DNA from: Ettlia oleoabundans
Lineage: Eukaryota > Chlorophyta > Chlorophyceae > Chlamydomonadales
DNA length: 15,319 nucleotides
Assembly (NCBI GenBank): GCA_019693395.1
Contig: JAAMXP010002204.1
Location: forward strand, 1-15,319
Reading direction: 5' to 3'
This document shows positions 1-12,051 of this stretch, in pieces (the first letter of the stretch is position 1; every line of letters begins with the position of its first letter). Both the position numbers and the translations under genes were made by a program. The notes under the pieces were generated by a model that made no database searches, had not been told where the DNA came from, and was given only the letters and a program-made list of their open reading frames with translations.

Positions 1-2
1 CC

Positions 3-1267
<1,265 letters not shown>

Positions 1268-1333
1268 AGATGAGGCTTGGCTGGCCCACTTGCTGTGTTA
1301 GCCAAGAACGCCTTTGTTGTGGTGCGGTAATAC

Positions 1334-1338
1334 TGTAA
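1334..1338 (+). terminator. TGTAA polyadenylation-type signal of the eL40 gene
   Basis: The first TGTAA after the eL40 stop codon lies 67 bases downstream. TGTAA is the established chlorophyte polyadenylation signal. A pentamer can occur by chance, so the call rests on position and strand. Confidence 0.6.
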
Positions 1339-1567
1339 CTCAATCTATGCCATGTCACGAATTGGAGCACATGTTGACAAGACAGAAGGATTCAGGAGTT
1401 GAGATTGAGTGCTGCACCGCACAAGTTCATGCGAAAATCGGGCAATATTGCTCTCAGGGAATTGCACACATAGCAGCTCCCATGGCAACCAGCCTGCTCA
1501 GAGAATCCGATGTTGCTCAACGCATCTTGCATGCCTGCCGTTCCGCTGCTCATAAGTGTTCTGTGGC

Positions 1568-1572
1568 TTACA
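1568..1572 (-). terminator. TGTAA polyadenylation-type signal of NOP58
   Basis: TTACA on the plus strand is TGTAA in the direction of NOP58. It is the first such element after the NOP58 stop, about 203 bases downstream. The reasoning is the same as for the eL40 signal: position and strand fit, but the motif is short. Confidence 0.5.
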
Positions 1573-1774
1573 CCACGTCAAATGGATGAGTATCAAGAGG
1601 GGCACGGAAGCCCCCGTCACAGCGCAAGAATAGGGAAAGGCAGAACACACAACAGTGAGGAGAGAAGAACAGACGAAGAAAGAACGAGAGAAAACTACAG
1701 CAACACCGCACTCAATGCATGCGAAGAACAGCCGGGACACAAGGCTAGGCGCCAACCTAGGCATGCAGCCTGAT

Positions 1775-4700
1775 TCATGCAGCCTGCTTGTCCTTCTTCT
1801 TCTTTTTCTTCTTCTTCTCTCCATCTGCTGCTGCCGCTGCCTCGCCGCCATCCTCCCCATCCCGCTCCCGCTTCTTTTTCTTCTTTTTCTTTTCCTCGCC
1901 ATCTGCTGCTGCACCCTCCGCTGCTGCTGGCTCCTCTGCTGCTGCCGCCGCCTCCTTGTCCTTCTGCATCACCAACACAGGAGAAAGTGATGATGAGCAG
2001 GACCATCAGTCAGGTCCCAACAGATGCAATGAAGCTGGCCGCGAAGCACTCTAGCACACAGCAAGAAACCGGGAAAGCAGCGTGACAGGCAAGCAACACA
2101 CGGCAAACACGAACCGCCACGCACGCAGGTTCATGATGTTCTCTGGCCACAGCCTTAAACCACCCGTTCCTTGCCAATTGCCTGCCCCACCTTCTTCTTC
2201 TTCTTCTTCTTCTCTCCATTTGCCTCCTCCATTGCCACATCAGCGCCCGCATCATACGCCTTGGCCTGCCCCAGCAGCGCGCCGCTGCCGCCCTGACGCG
2301 CGGCGTCGTATTTTTCCGCTCCAGGCAGCCCCCGAGGCTTCACAGACTCGCCTGCAAGCTGCCTGCCCTCCAGCTGTCGCAGCCGCGCCTCCACCTGTGG
2401 GACGAGGTGCATGGAACAGTGAGAAGCAGTTTGTGGCTGGCACAAGCTGGGCAATGCCAGCGGTTTGCTATGGTGATGACACGCTGTTTGGCTACGGTGA
2501 TACAAGCTGCTGTTGCGCTGCTGCACCGCACTCGCAGTGCGCACAGATGGACAAGCTGTGCGGCAGTGCGATGTGCGCTTCTCGGGTTGGTGAAGTGAGT
2601 GCTGTGGGTGCTAAATCGATGGGTGCAGTGCACGTGTTTCCTCTACCCGCACCGCAGATGACACCCAGCTCACTTTGGCCCCCGTTCAAAACAGGAAATG
2701 CCTGGCAACAAGGCATCCTGTTCTGCCAAGGAAGGGCCACATGTTGGACCAAGCAGCAATGTGCAGTGTAGACACAGCAGGCAGGCAGGCGCAAGGGAGT
2801 CGGAACACTGCCACACATCAACCCCCTCGGGATCCAAGGCCACAGTGCGCGCTGTGCATTTCCTTCGCCATAGCGGCAAAATCTTATCTTTTAACACTGC
2901 CCTGAAGCCTCTTTGTTTAGGCCTCCCACCCTCCAGCCGATGCCTCCATCCCTCTGCCCCCCTCACCTTGGCGCGCGACTCCAGCCCCACCGCTCCCTCG
3001 TCGCTCACGTCTCCCAGCGCGTCCACCCGCACCCCCAATGCGCACTTGGCTGCCAGCACGCGCGATATCTTGCCCTTGAACTTGGGCGGCGCCTGGCCGA
3101 TGAGGCTGGCGTGGTAGATGAGGCCATACTTGGGGGTTTCGTGCTTGGTCTTAAGCGCCCTGCATGTGATGTAGGGAAGGGAGTGAAGGTAGTGGCAGAT
3201 GAAGAATATGAGAACAGGGAGAGAAGGTCCAGCAAGGGTAACAAAATACGCCAACTTCCACCCTCGCCACCCCATCCCTCTGCCCGTCGGTGTTCTTTCC
3301 CTTACCTGAACAATGCCTTCTCTGCTCCCAAGATTTGTATGGTGGATGCCGGTGCCTTGGCCAGGTTGACCAGGGAGCCTACGTGGGCGATGAGGCGTGC
3401 ACCCACCAGCTCACCCACCAGCACAGTGAGGTTGGGGGCCACAGCCAGCATGCGGCTCTTCAGGTAGTCGTACAGCTGCAGTACAAATAGGGAGCGGTGC
3501 GGTACACAGGGGTTGGCAAGGTGAGGCTGGGCGTGGGAAGGCGAGCAAAACGACAAGGGGGGAACTGTGAGCAGGCGCTGCACAGGCATTGCTGCCTGGA
3601 AAGCACAGATGCTGTCGCGCATTCATATGCGGGTTGCCAACGATGCCGGTGCCTTCAACCATCTGTGCTTGCCAGCATTGCTGTGCTGCACGACACCCTG
3701 AGCCCCCCCACCGCCTAGCCGCCCCACTCTTTAAACTACCAGCGCGTGCCTCACCTGCGCACGGTACTCTGACAGTGCTATGACCTGGTCACACAGGTTG
3801 AGGATGTTGAACACGTCGTCCTCACTCACTTCCGTGCCCATGGACACAACAGCTGCGCCGAGGGGCAGGTGGGCGCAAAGGAGAGACGGTGTCCGACGAA
3901 AGATTCGTGGTGACCGACAGAGGCAACCAGCGCAACCCCGCGAGCAGTTCAGCCCAGCGCAAGCCGCTTGATGCAAGGCTGAGCCAATTAGCTAGGCTGC
4001 CTTGCTCAGGTCTGGTAGGGCCTGATAAGCGCGACACACAGTACAGCCCATCATAGCACAGGCCCCTCACCAGCAGCCTTGAGCTGACTCTCCACCTCCT
4101 CCTCCAGCACATCAGAGAAATCAATGTCAGCAGCCTTCTCACGCGTGCCCATCAGCTTCACTGCAGGCAGACGGGGACCAGGCCAAGGGGCAGGGTGAGC
4201 AGCCTAAATCGCCTTGGTTGATGGGTCGCGATGCGCACCCCAGAACAAGCGTATTGCAAGCAAAACAGCCACCGTCGGCCAGCTGCGTGCGCTGCTTGGC
4301 GCAGCCCGTACTGATTTGCGGTTGATGGCAGGGCATGCCACCTGCAGCGCTGGCCCACCAAGCAAGCCAGCAAGCCACCAATCCACTCCTCCTGCACCCA
4401 CCCGTCTTTGCGTAAGCGATGTTGTCTGTCACGATCTTGGTCATCTCCGGGAAGTGCCAGCCGTACCACTCGCGCACGCGCATGGCGTATGTGTTGAGCT
4501 CCTTGTCCAGATCATCAAGGAGGCCAATGGCCTGCAAGGTGTGGTTTGAAGGCACATTATTTGTGAGGTAATTAGAAACGAGGCCTTCAGCCTGCAGGGT
4601 TTTCCGGTGTGGAACATGTGGTGGGGTGGGGGTGGGGGGTGGGTTGCAGACTGTATCTTGGGGTGGAGAGATACGACATTTGGAGAGTCAAATATAGAGC

Positions 4701-6090
4701 AACATAAGAAAAGTGGAGACGAGTTCAAGGCCTGGCAAGGCAGCACGTTGGGAGGAAGTAGTGTGGAGCATGCAAATACCCAGTGCAGCACTTGGGTCGC
4801 CGAACTGATTGTGAGCCCCGGCGGTAACCCGCTGCAACAATTACGCTCACTGGACGGGGCTGCATTGGCATGTCATCTCACACTCCACATGTTGCCGGCG
4901 TATACAACACGCCCTCTGCACCAACCCTCGTGCTGCTGCCCCTCCCTGCTGCGCAGTCTGTCTCGCACCTGCACAATCATGGTGTCCACCTTGTCCGGCG
5001 AGAACTTGAGCTTGTAGCGCGACAGCGAGTGGCTCAGGCCCAGGCTCATGGGGCGCAGGTCCTGCGCACTCAGCCCCGCCACGAGGCTGGTCAGCTGGTT
5101 GCGGATGCCGCGCGTCATTTCCATCACCCCGCTTGAGTAGAGGCAGTTGATACCCAGCTTCTCCTTGATCACGTTGCCCAGCTTGGCATCAAGCACAGCA
5201 AGCGTGTCGCCTTCGGCGTGTTTCTTCAGGAACTTCTTCAAACCTGCACAGGAGCCAGGCGATGTGGGGCAGGTCGGGCTTGAGAGGAGTGAAATGAATA
5301 CACTTGTCTAGAGTGAACAAGACAGTCGAAAAGTGTAACAAAGGAGTGTGGCGGCACAACTGCAAGGCTGGTATTGGCTGCCCAGGGGCCGGCATGGCCA
5401 TGGCTATTAGTCCAGTATTAATCCTGTCAGATGCATGGGATTGTGCAAACGATGTTACTGCTGATGCTGGCGGCTCGGGCCTCACCCTTGCTAAGCTTGC
5501 TGTCCACCAGGGAAGCCGCCGCCTGCAGCGCCTCGGTGGTATTTTCAAATTTGCTGAATGCCTTCAGCTTAACCACCTGCAAAACAATGTAGGGGGCAGG
5601 GGAACACCCACACACTGGTGAGCAGGATGTATGTACCGGTATCCCCAAAGCAGGGTGCTGTGTGCCGATGCTGGGATTACTGAGGCATGCGGATGGCAAA
5701 CTACCAGCCCCAACATGCTGGCTGTGACTTGTTCCTGACCTTCTTGGCAGCCTCAGGAGTCTCGAAGTCTGTCCAGACATCCTGCAGGGTGAAAATCCTT
5801 GTGCGCGCTGGAATAAGGCAGCGGCAATGGTGGCCTGGGCGGGCGGCAGCACCCCAGTGCTGCGTTACGTGCTGCACATATTGTCGCTCCCCATCGGCAT
5901 GCCATCTCTAACCGGCAGCCTGCGGGGGGGGGGGCCGGACCGCCAGCTGCATGCCCCGCCATGCATGCACACACAGCTCCTGAAGCACGTCACACCCATC
6001 GCCCACCTTGGTCTCTGCCTCACGCAGCTTGGCATCATCCAGGACCTTGAACAGGGCAAACCCCGCGCTTGACTCGAAAAGGAGGAGCAT
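1775..6090 (-). CDS. NOP58: NOP58, core protein of box C/D snoRNPs
   Basis: NOP58 pairs with NOP56, fibrillarin and the Snu13/15.5K protein in nucleolar box C/D snoRNPs, which guide rRNA 2'-O-methylation and pre-rRNA processing. Exons in transcript order: 6090-6007, 5781-5740, 5576-5486, 5243-4969, 4531-4402, 4160-4071, 3852-3755, 3475-3306, 3159-2967, 2394-2191, 1963-1775. They sum to 1566 nt, or 521 aa plus TGA, close to plant NOP58 (about 530 aa). The N-terminal domain starts MLLLFES. The coiled coil and NOSIC region lie around residues 150-220 ([33 protein letters not shown]). The snoRNA/Snu13-binding Nop domain lies around 270-390, with GAEKALFR (320-327) and [13 protein letters not shown] (337-349). 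The tail has three Lys runs separated by Ala/Glu. [13 protein letters not shown] and [16 protein letters not shown] are NOP58-like; NOP56 has an IFHSTFIG-type segment instead. The start at 6090 matches the family N-terminus, although an in-frame ATG lies at 6219. All introns are GT-AG. Confidence 0.96.
1790..1955 (-). repeat. Imperfect trinucleotide-rich tract in the NOP58 last exon (AAG and GCA/GCC runs)
   Basis: Seen on the plus strand as blocks of CTT and CTG/TGC triplets. Read in the NOP58 frame it encodes two Lys runs of 7 and 8 and three runs of 3-5 Ala. It is coding low-complexity sequence. A third AAG run of seven codons ends the preceding exon at 2191-2211. Confidence 0.8.
4623..4643 (+). 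repeat. Four-run G tract (G-quadruplex-type motif) in NOP58 intron 4
   Basis: Runs of 4, 5, 6 and 3 G are separated by single T residues. The tract lies inside the intron between exons 5243-4969 and 4531-4402, about 90 bases before the acceptor. The G-rich strand is the template strand of NOP58, so its RNA carries the C-rich copy. Confidence 0.75.
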
Positions 6091-6398
6091 GGTGCTACCG
6101 ATGGAATCCAATCCCAGCCAGCTGTGCCTGCGGTCTGGGCACAGCAATGGGCGAAGAGCGACCTCACGAGCCGCCAAACTCGGTTTTTCCTCAGAGGAAA
6201 GCAAGCGCCTCCGTGGCATTCCCTGTCATCTCGGCATGCGCGGCACAGTTGCCTTAGCAAGGCTGCGCTCCAGTGCGACATTTCCGTCATAACAGTGCTG
6301 TAGCTGGGCTTACCGCAGCACTCGAGCAAACAGGCCTTGGGTGTAGCCTGAGATTGGCACCGCACAGGGCCCGGGCTGGCCCCCGTGTGCCTTTCAGC
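6091..6398. promoter_or_regulatory. Shared divergent promoter region of NOP58 and RHD3
   Basis: Only 308 bases separate the NOP58 ATG (minus) from the RHD3 ATG (plus), so both 5' leaders and both promoters must fit here or overlap a coding exon. No clear TATA box is visible. CCAAT-type pentamers occur on the plus strand near 6107 and inverted near 6352, but such short matches are weak. The bases just before the RHD3 ATG (TTTCAG at 6392-6397) resemble a splice acceptor, so a leader intron is possible. Inference from gene layout. Confidence 0.6.
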
Positions 6399-9300
6399 AT
6401 GGCCACTGATTCCGGCAGCCAAGTGCTGCAGGTGGTGAGCGGAGATGGTCAGTTCAACACAGCAGGGGTAGACGAGTTCGTCAAGGAGACGGGAATAGAG
6501 AGCGCCGGGGTGGGGTATACCGTGGTTGCAATAATGGGACCCCAAAGCTCCGGCAAGAGCACCCTGCTCAATCACCTGGTGAGCCGTGCTCGATGGTGGC
6601 TGCGGCGGCAGTCGTGATCTGCGCAAACCTGTGCAGCCGTAACCTGTGCAGCATGTGATAGAACTGCTGGCATGTGGCGATTGTGGCATTGCTTCCCAGC
6701 CGGGTATGAAAGCATGGGATATATCTCAGTAGATGCCACACCACTCTGCTTTGTGCGCGGCACGCCCGGTCCTTGCTGCCTGTGCCCATGTACCGTCGTG
6801 TCCTCGCCCTCTGCGTCCCTTCTTTGTTGCAGTTTGGCACCCGGTTTGAGGAGATGGATGCGCTGACCGGGCGACACCAGACCACTCGTGGCATTTGGCT
6901 GGCAGCTTCTCCCAAGGTACCCTCCCCCGCCACGCTAGTCATGGATCTGGAGGGCTCCGATGGGCGGGAACGCGGCGAAGACGACACAAGTTTTGAGCGC
7001 CAGTCTGCGCTGTTTGCATTGGCTGTGGCTGACGTGGTGCTGGTCAACATGTGGGCCAAGGATGTGGGTCGGGAGACGGGGGCAGGCAAGCCACTGCTCA
7101 AGACAATCTTCCAGGTCAACCTCAAGCTCTTCCAGGTGGGTGGGTGCGTGGGTGGGTGGCTTACTGGGGCCGCAACGCTGAGCAGTGCATGCTATGACAC
7201 GATGTTGGTGGCAAAGGTGTGTGGAGGCTGCGCGCAAGGTGCAGGGAGAGGGAGGGGCGGTGACTGTGCTTGTCTGGGTTGGGTGCACAGCTTGACATTA
7301 TTGGTTGCTTGACTGCTGGGTGGAGTGGATGGGAGCCTGTATGTAAAGAGTTTAATTGATGCTAGGTGGCAGTTGCAGCTGCGCCGTACGTGAGCAGGTG
7401 ATGCTGAGGTTGAATGGCTGGGGGCTGTTTTTATATGGGGTTGGGGGATGGGGGTGTCCCTTCCTGCTCCGTTACAGCTTTGCAGGCAGCACGAACCATG
7501 CATTCACTTTCTCCCTAGTCTGCATCTGCTGTCCTGATTGATATCACATTCCCTACCACCCCATCCCCTGCTGTAGCCTGCGCCCAACCGTCGCCGAACG
7601 GTGCTGCTGTTTGTGTTCCGGGATCGCACGCGCACGCCGCTTGAGAAGCTGATAGAGACGTGGGAGGGTGACCTGCAGCGCATGTGGGATGGCATCACCA
7701 AGCCCCCGCAGTACGAGCGCTACGCCCTCACCGACTTTTTCGAGCTGCAGTACGCCGGGCTATCCAACTACGAGGACAGGCAGGAGGATTTCCTGGCAGA
7801 GACGGTGCTGCTTCGGCGCAAGTTCAGCACAGGGGATGATGCAGGTGGGTGGTGGTGGGGTTGGTGGGTGAGGGCTATGGCCCAGGGTCAGCTAAGACGA
7901 GGGCTGGGGTCATTGCAGAAGGAAGTGCTGAGGGTGGAGCGAGTCGTGGGAGAGTGTCCAGACCATGAGTCAGAGCAAGTGTTGCACAGTTTCAGTATGG
8001 CGCTGGCTTTGCCCCTCTTGTTAGTTCTTTCTAAACCCAAGCAAGCCTTGCTCACCAGCATGTTGTTTCTCGTCTGCCTCCTGCCACGATGAGCTGCCAC
8101 AGAAGAAGGCGCCAGCTTCCTGCGCGCAAGCGACGAGAAGCTGCCAGGCCACGCGCTGGCGCTGAGCATGAGCAAAGTGTGGGAGGTGGTGCGGGAGCAC
8201 AAGGACCTCAACCTGCCCGCACACAGGGTGAGTGGGGGCTGCTGGCTGGTACAGCTGGAGTTTGCTAGCGATGGCTACCTCGTGCGGGGCAATGGGTTCC
8301 TGTTACACCTGCCGTAGAGGGGCTTGGCCAGCCATAGCGGGGCAGGTGAAGATCGTCGGAACAGGGGGACCAGCTCTTAATGAACTAAAGCTAGAGCTGT
8401 TCTTAGCCCAAGTTGGCCCTGTCTGCAGCCCTGAATTTACCAGAGTACTATCCTAGTCTCATTACTACAACCCCCGCCTTACCATTCGTCGTTCGGCATC
8501 AGGTCATGGTGGCCAACATTCGTTGCGGCGAGCTGATGGCGGAGCAGCTGCATGCCTTCCGCTCAGACCCTACCTGGGCAGCGCTGGCAGAGGAGGCAGC
8601 CCAGGACTTGGCCCCCTCGTTTGGGCAGCGGGCGGCAGACCTCATGGACTCATGCCTGGAAGGTGGGTGCGGTAGCAGATTGGTGGGTGGGTGGCTGTGG
8701 TGGGTGTTTGAGGATGACTTTGGTAAGCCACATCCCATGCCGCACCAGACCCCATACTTCACCAGCCCTTGTATCTGAGTTTGATATGCAGGGTATGACG
8801 AGGAGGCGCGCTACTTTGAGTCTGGTGTGAGCGAGGCCAAGCGGGGGGAGCTGGTGGAGGCCCTTGAAGCGCTGGTGCGCCCCGCATTCGAGGCGCAGCT
8901 GGCGCTGCTGCGGGAGCTGGCACTGACTGTGCTCAAGCAGCAGCTGCAGGTGGGGGGCCCACCGGGAGAGTCTTTTGTGGAGCGCGCGGAGAGGTAGGTG
9001 GCCAGTAACAGTGGGGTGGGGAGGGCCAAGGGCAAGGTTGCATTTGGTCGGGGGGTGGGGGGTTTCTGTGTTGGGGCTGGCGGGTCTGTGCGTTGAATTC
9101 CAGCACGCATCAGGGTGTTGCATACAAACTGGTTGCGGCAGGTTTGTCTGCTCGCGTACCAACCAGGAAGGGCAGGTTGCAGTAAAGGGTGGACAACATG
9201 TTCCATTAGGACAGTTTGTGTACACACCATAACCCACGTGCACCTACACCTGCTCTGCGCTAACTGCCTAGTATTTGCCGCATGCCAGCAGGGTCCTGCC

Positions 9301-12051
9301 CTTGTGCTGGCTCCATCCTTTCCTCCATGCTTTCCAGTCGCTCCTTCATACAATGAACATAGTTGCCTCTTTCTCCACCTGGCCCCTGCAGGCTTACTGC
9401 GGAGGCTCTTGAGCAGTTTGACAGTCAGCTGGGCGATGTGGTGGTGCCAGACACAGACTGGGAGACGGCGCCGGCGCGGGAGGGGCTGGAGCGGGACATT
9501 GTGGCGCACATACATGCCACCAGGTGTGGACAGCTTTTGGCAGACTGGACAGCAGTTTGCAGTGCCAGGCTGCATGCCAGCTTGCATGCTTGACTGCGTG
9601 CCTTGCTGCATGTACTGCTGCTCTGCTATGCCCATGGTAGTGGGTTGCACGCCATCCGATGGAGGTGGCTCGGCCTGCTTGAGGCCATGCCGCACGCCCC
9701 GTTTCCCATGCACGCCGCTCTTCCTGCCCTGCTAGTGTTGCTGACTTTTGTTGCTGCTCGCCTTCGCTGCCTGCCTGCCTGCTTCACATGCAGGCTGGAG
9801 CATGTGGGTGAGGCCCTGGCAGCTGCCCAAAAGGCAGCGCGCCGCGACGTCACCTCCGCCGCCATCTCGCTGCTGGAGGCGCCGCCTGCCGATTTGTGGG
9901 CCCGCCTTGGCAAGGTGGGTGCGCAGCACAACACAAAAGGGAGGGGGGGAGCGGGGGCGGCTCCAGCTCTCTGCTTTCTTCGATTGGTTGAGAGCAGTTG
10001 GTGTGCATCTGTCTGTTCTGCCGGTGCTGCCGCTTGTGCCAAACTTTGAAGCATGACGCACATGCTGTGGCTCAACGCTCGTTGCTGCCTGCCGCTGCCC
10101 GCTGCTGTTGCCATGCTGGTCGGCCTGCTAACCCTTCTGGGGCTGCCACCCTTGCTGGCGGTCCATGCAGGTTGTCAGCAGTGGTGTGGCCAAGGCCAGC
10201 GCAGGTCTGGATGCTGCTGCTGAGGGCTATGGCCTGTCTGAGGAGGATCTGGAGGGAGTGCATGCCCAGGTGGCAGAGGCAGCTAGGGATCAGCTGCTGG
10301 TCCACACTCGTGAGGCGGCCAACACAGCACTGAGTCGGGTGAAGGATCGCTTTGGCGAGGTGTTCCAGCGAGATGAGCAGGGCATGCCGCGCACCTGGCA
10401 GCCATCGGTGGACGTGGCGGCGGTGACGGCGGCGGGGCGGCGTGCAGCCGCGCAGCTGCTGGCGCAACTCTGCTTCGTGCGCCTGGGGGGCAATGGCACC
10501 ACAAGTGCAGCGGCGGCAACAGCTGAAGCGGCGGTGCTGCGCCTGGTAGACGAGGCAGGGGGCGGTAGCAGCAACTCCGCTGCTGCTGCTGCCAGCGGGC
10601 GGCGCTCTGGCAGCGCAGGTGCCCCCGCCTTTGACCTGCTTTCGGCGGCAGAGTGGCCGGGGGTGCCTGAGCAGGATGTGCTGCTGACTCCGGGCCAGGT
10701 CCGTTCCATCTGGCGCCAATTCCTCTCCGATTCAACCTTCTCGGTGCAGCAGGTTAGTGAATAGTGCTGCTGGTGGTGAGCGCTGGGGGCTGTCGTTGGT
10801 TGTGGTGCGTCATTGCAGCTGTTGCTGCCGATGTTGCAGCCATGGTGCAAGGCGCGTGTTGGGATGATTGTGGTTGCCTGGGTGCGCATCATTCCTCATC
10901 AGAATCCAGCCCAATCGTGGCGCTGTGATCAGATGACCAGACGACCGGCTATGTTTTCTGGGTCCATGTTCAGCATTGCGTCTGCTCCACCTTTCCTTCA
11001 CCCCTCACCCTCACCTGTTTTCCATGCCTCTCGATCTTTCCAATTCTTTCCGTTTTGCGTCCATGCCCGCTATCTTGCAGGCGCTGGCCACCCAGGAGGC
11101 CAACCGGGCTGCCCAGAACCGCATGCCGCCGCTGTGGGCCATGGCCGCCATTGTGGTGCTGGGGTTCAACGAGTTCATGGCGGTGCTATACAACCCGCTC
11201 TGGCTGCTGGCGCTGGTGCTGCTCTTCTTGTTTGCCCGCACGGTGTACCAGGTGAGCGACGGTGGGGTTGTTCAAGCCCCCTCCCACACACCCCACCCCT
11301 TTCTGGCAGAGGCAGGCGCATGCACCTGGACCACAGTGCAGTGGTTTTGCTGCATGCAAGGTTTTAGTTGTTCCTGCTGTGGCTGCCAATCATCTGTTGC
11401 GAGATAATGCACGAAGCTGCATCCTGGAAACTAGCTACCATCATTCTCACCCTGTCATCTTCATTCGCCATGTCATGTCACCTCTACCCCTCAGTGCATC
11501 ATCTGTTTCCCGCTATGACATCCTTGGATTCACACTGGTTGTCGCTCGATGTGCAGGAGATGGATGTTGAGGCTGAGCTGGCTCGAGGCCTGCTGCCTGG
11601 TGCTATAGCTCTCTCATCCAAGTTTGTGCCCGCAGTGAAGAAGGTGGGCCAGCTCTTTTGTGCATGAGCAGCGTGGGAGTTATTGTGAGTGCCAGGGGCA
11701 GTCGGTGTTTGCGTTGCTGCCTGGATGAGACCTACGTGCACCAACAGCGGCAGTTGCGATTCATTCGGACCCCGTGCTTGGCCGCTGTCATGGGTTCAGG
11801 TGGCAACACAGACAGTGGACTCAGCTAAGACCCTGCTGGCTGATGCACCAGAGGCAAGCAGCGCAGCAGCCAGCAGCAGCAGGGACACCGATGGATTGCG
11901 ACGTGTTGGCGGCGCTTTCATTGGCGATGGCGCTGCTGCAGCTGGGCTGCGCAATCGCAGGCGTGAGGTTGAGCTTAGCGAGAGCAGTTATGATGCCAGC
12001 GATTCACGGTTTGTTGAGGACGGTGCCCCCAGCAGCCGCAAGGATGATTGA
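6399..12051 (+). CDS. RHD3: RHD3/Sey1 (atlastin-like) ER membrane-fusion GTPase
   Basis: This dynamin-superfamily GTPase sits in the ER membrane and drives homotypic ER fusion at tubule junctions. Exons: 6399-6578, 6833-7135, 7577-7844, 8103-8227, 8503-8662, 8792-8993, 9392-9523, 9794-9914, 10171-10752, 11081-11251, 11557-11643, 11800-12051. They sum to 2583 nt, or 860 aa (plant RHD3 is about 800). Motifs: P-loop GPQSSGKST (47-55), switch I QTTRGIW (76-82), DLEG (98-101) with [10 protein letters not shown] after it, and the RD motif in FVFRDRT (173-179). A long helical middle region follows, with KDRFGEVF and MPRTW near 555-573. Two membrane segments form a hairpin (about 709-728 and 730-747) containing [10 protein letters not shown] charged tail follows. 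An extra Ala/Ser/Gly stretch at about 626-649 and the tail explain the extra length. The start is well supported: the frame has TAG at 6255-6257 and no ATG before 6399, and the N-terminus matches the family. All introns are GT-AG. Confidence 0.96.
7138..7156 (+). repeat. G-quadruplex-type motif at the 5' end of RHD3 intron 2
   Basis: Four GGG runs with loops of 1, 5 and 1 bases start two bases after the donor GT of the intron 7136-7576. The G-rich strand is the transcribed sense strand, so the motif would be present in the pre-mRNA. Confidence 0.65.
9013..9084 (+). repeat. G-run cluster in RHD3 intron 6
   Basis: Within intron 8994-9391, GGGG, GGGG, GGG and GGG runs at 9013-9032 meet the simple four-run quadruplex pattern. 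Two six-G runs (9050-9062), GGGG (9073-9076) and GGG (9082-9084) follow. All are on the RHD3 sense strand. Confidence 0.6.

Larger units (their letters stand above)
1268..1774. other. Convergent intergenic region between eL40 and NOP58
   Basis: The two stop codons face each other across 507 bases. The stretch holds the two 3' untranslated regions and one TGTAA-type element for each gene (1334-1338 plus, 1568-1572 minus). The elements are about 230 bases apart, so the transcripts need not overlap. Open frames here (for example 1314-1589 plus) have no recognisable protein and are taken as chance. I see no RNA gene or repeat. Confidence 0.7.

Noticed and set aside
1987..2479. GTGATGA boxes at 1987-1993 and 2473-2479 as box C of intronic snoRNAs
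   Set aside because: snoRNAs are often hosted in introns of such genes, but these boxes are on the strand opposite to NOP58 and no suitably placed CTGA box D with a closing stem follows. I found no convincing C/D pair in the sense introns either, though H/ACA RNAs cannot be excluded by eye.
2082..2771. 229-codon plus-strand open frame
   Set aside because: It is antisense to NOP58 exon 10 and its flanking introns; the Ser runs are the reverse reading of the Lys-coding repeat.
1775..6090. NOP56 as the identity of the minus-strand snoRNP gene
   Set aside because: NOP56 and NOP58 are close paralogues, but the segments around residues 337-405 match NOP58 and not the NOP56 pattern.
6273..6398. 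Possible 42-residue N-terminal extension of RHD3
   Set aside because: The frame is open back to TAG at 6255, but the codon at 6273 is GTG and there is no in-frame ATG before 6399.
5865..6689. 274-codon minus-strand open frame spanning the NOP58/RHD3 promoter
   Set aside because: It overlaps NOP58 exon 1 in another frame and RHD3 exon 1 in antisense, and has no recognisable domain.
8811..9713. 300-codon minus-strand open frame
   Set aside because: It is antisense to RHD3 exons 6 and 7 and the introns around them. The plus strand encodes a clear family protein there, and GC-rich coding sequence often leaves long open antisense frames.
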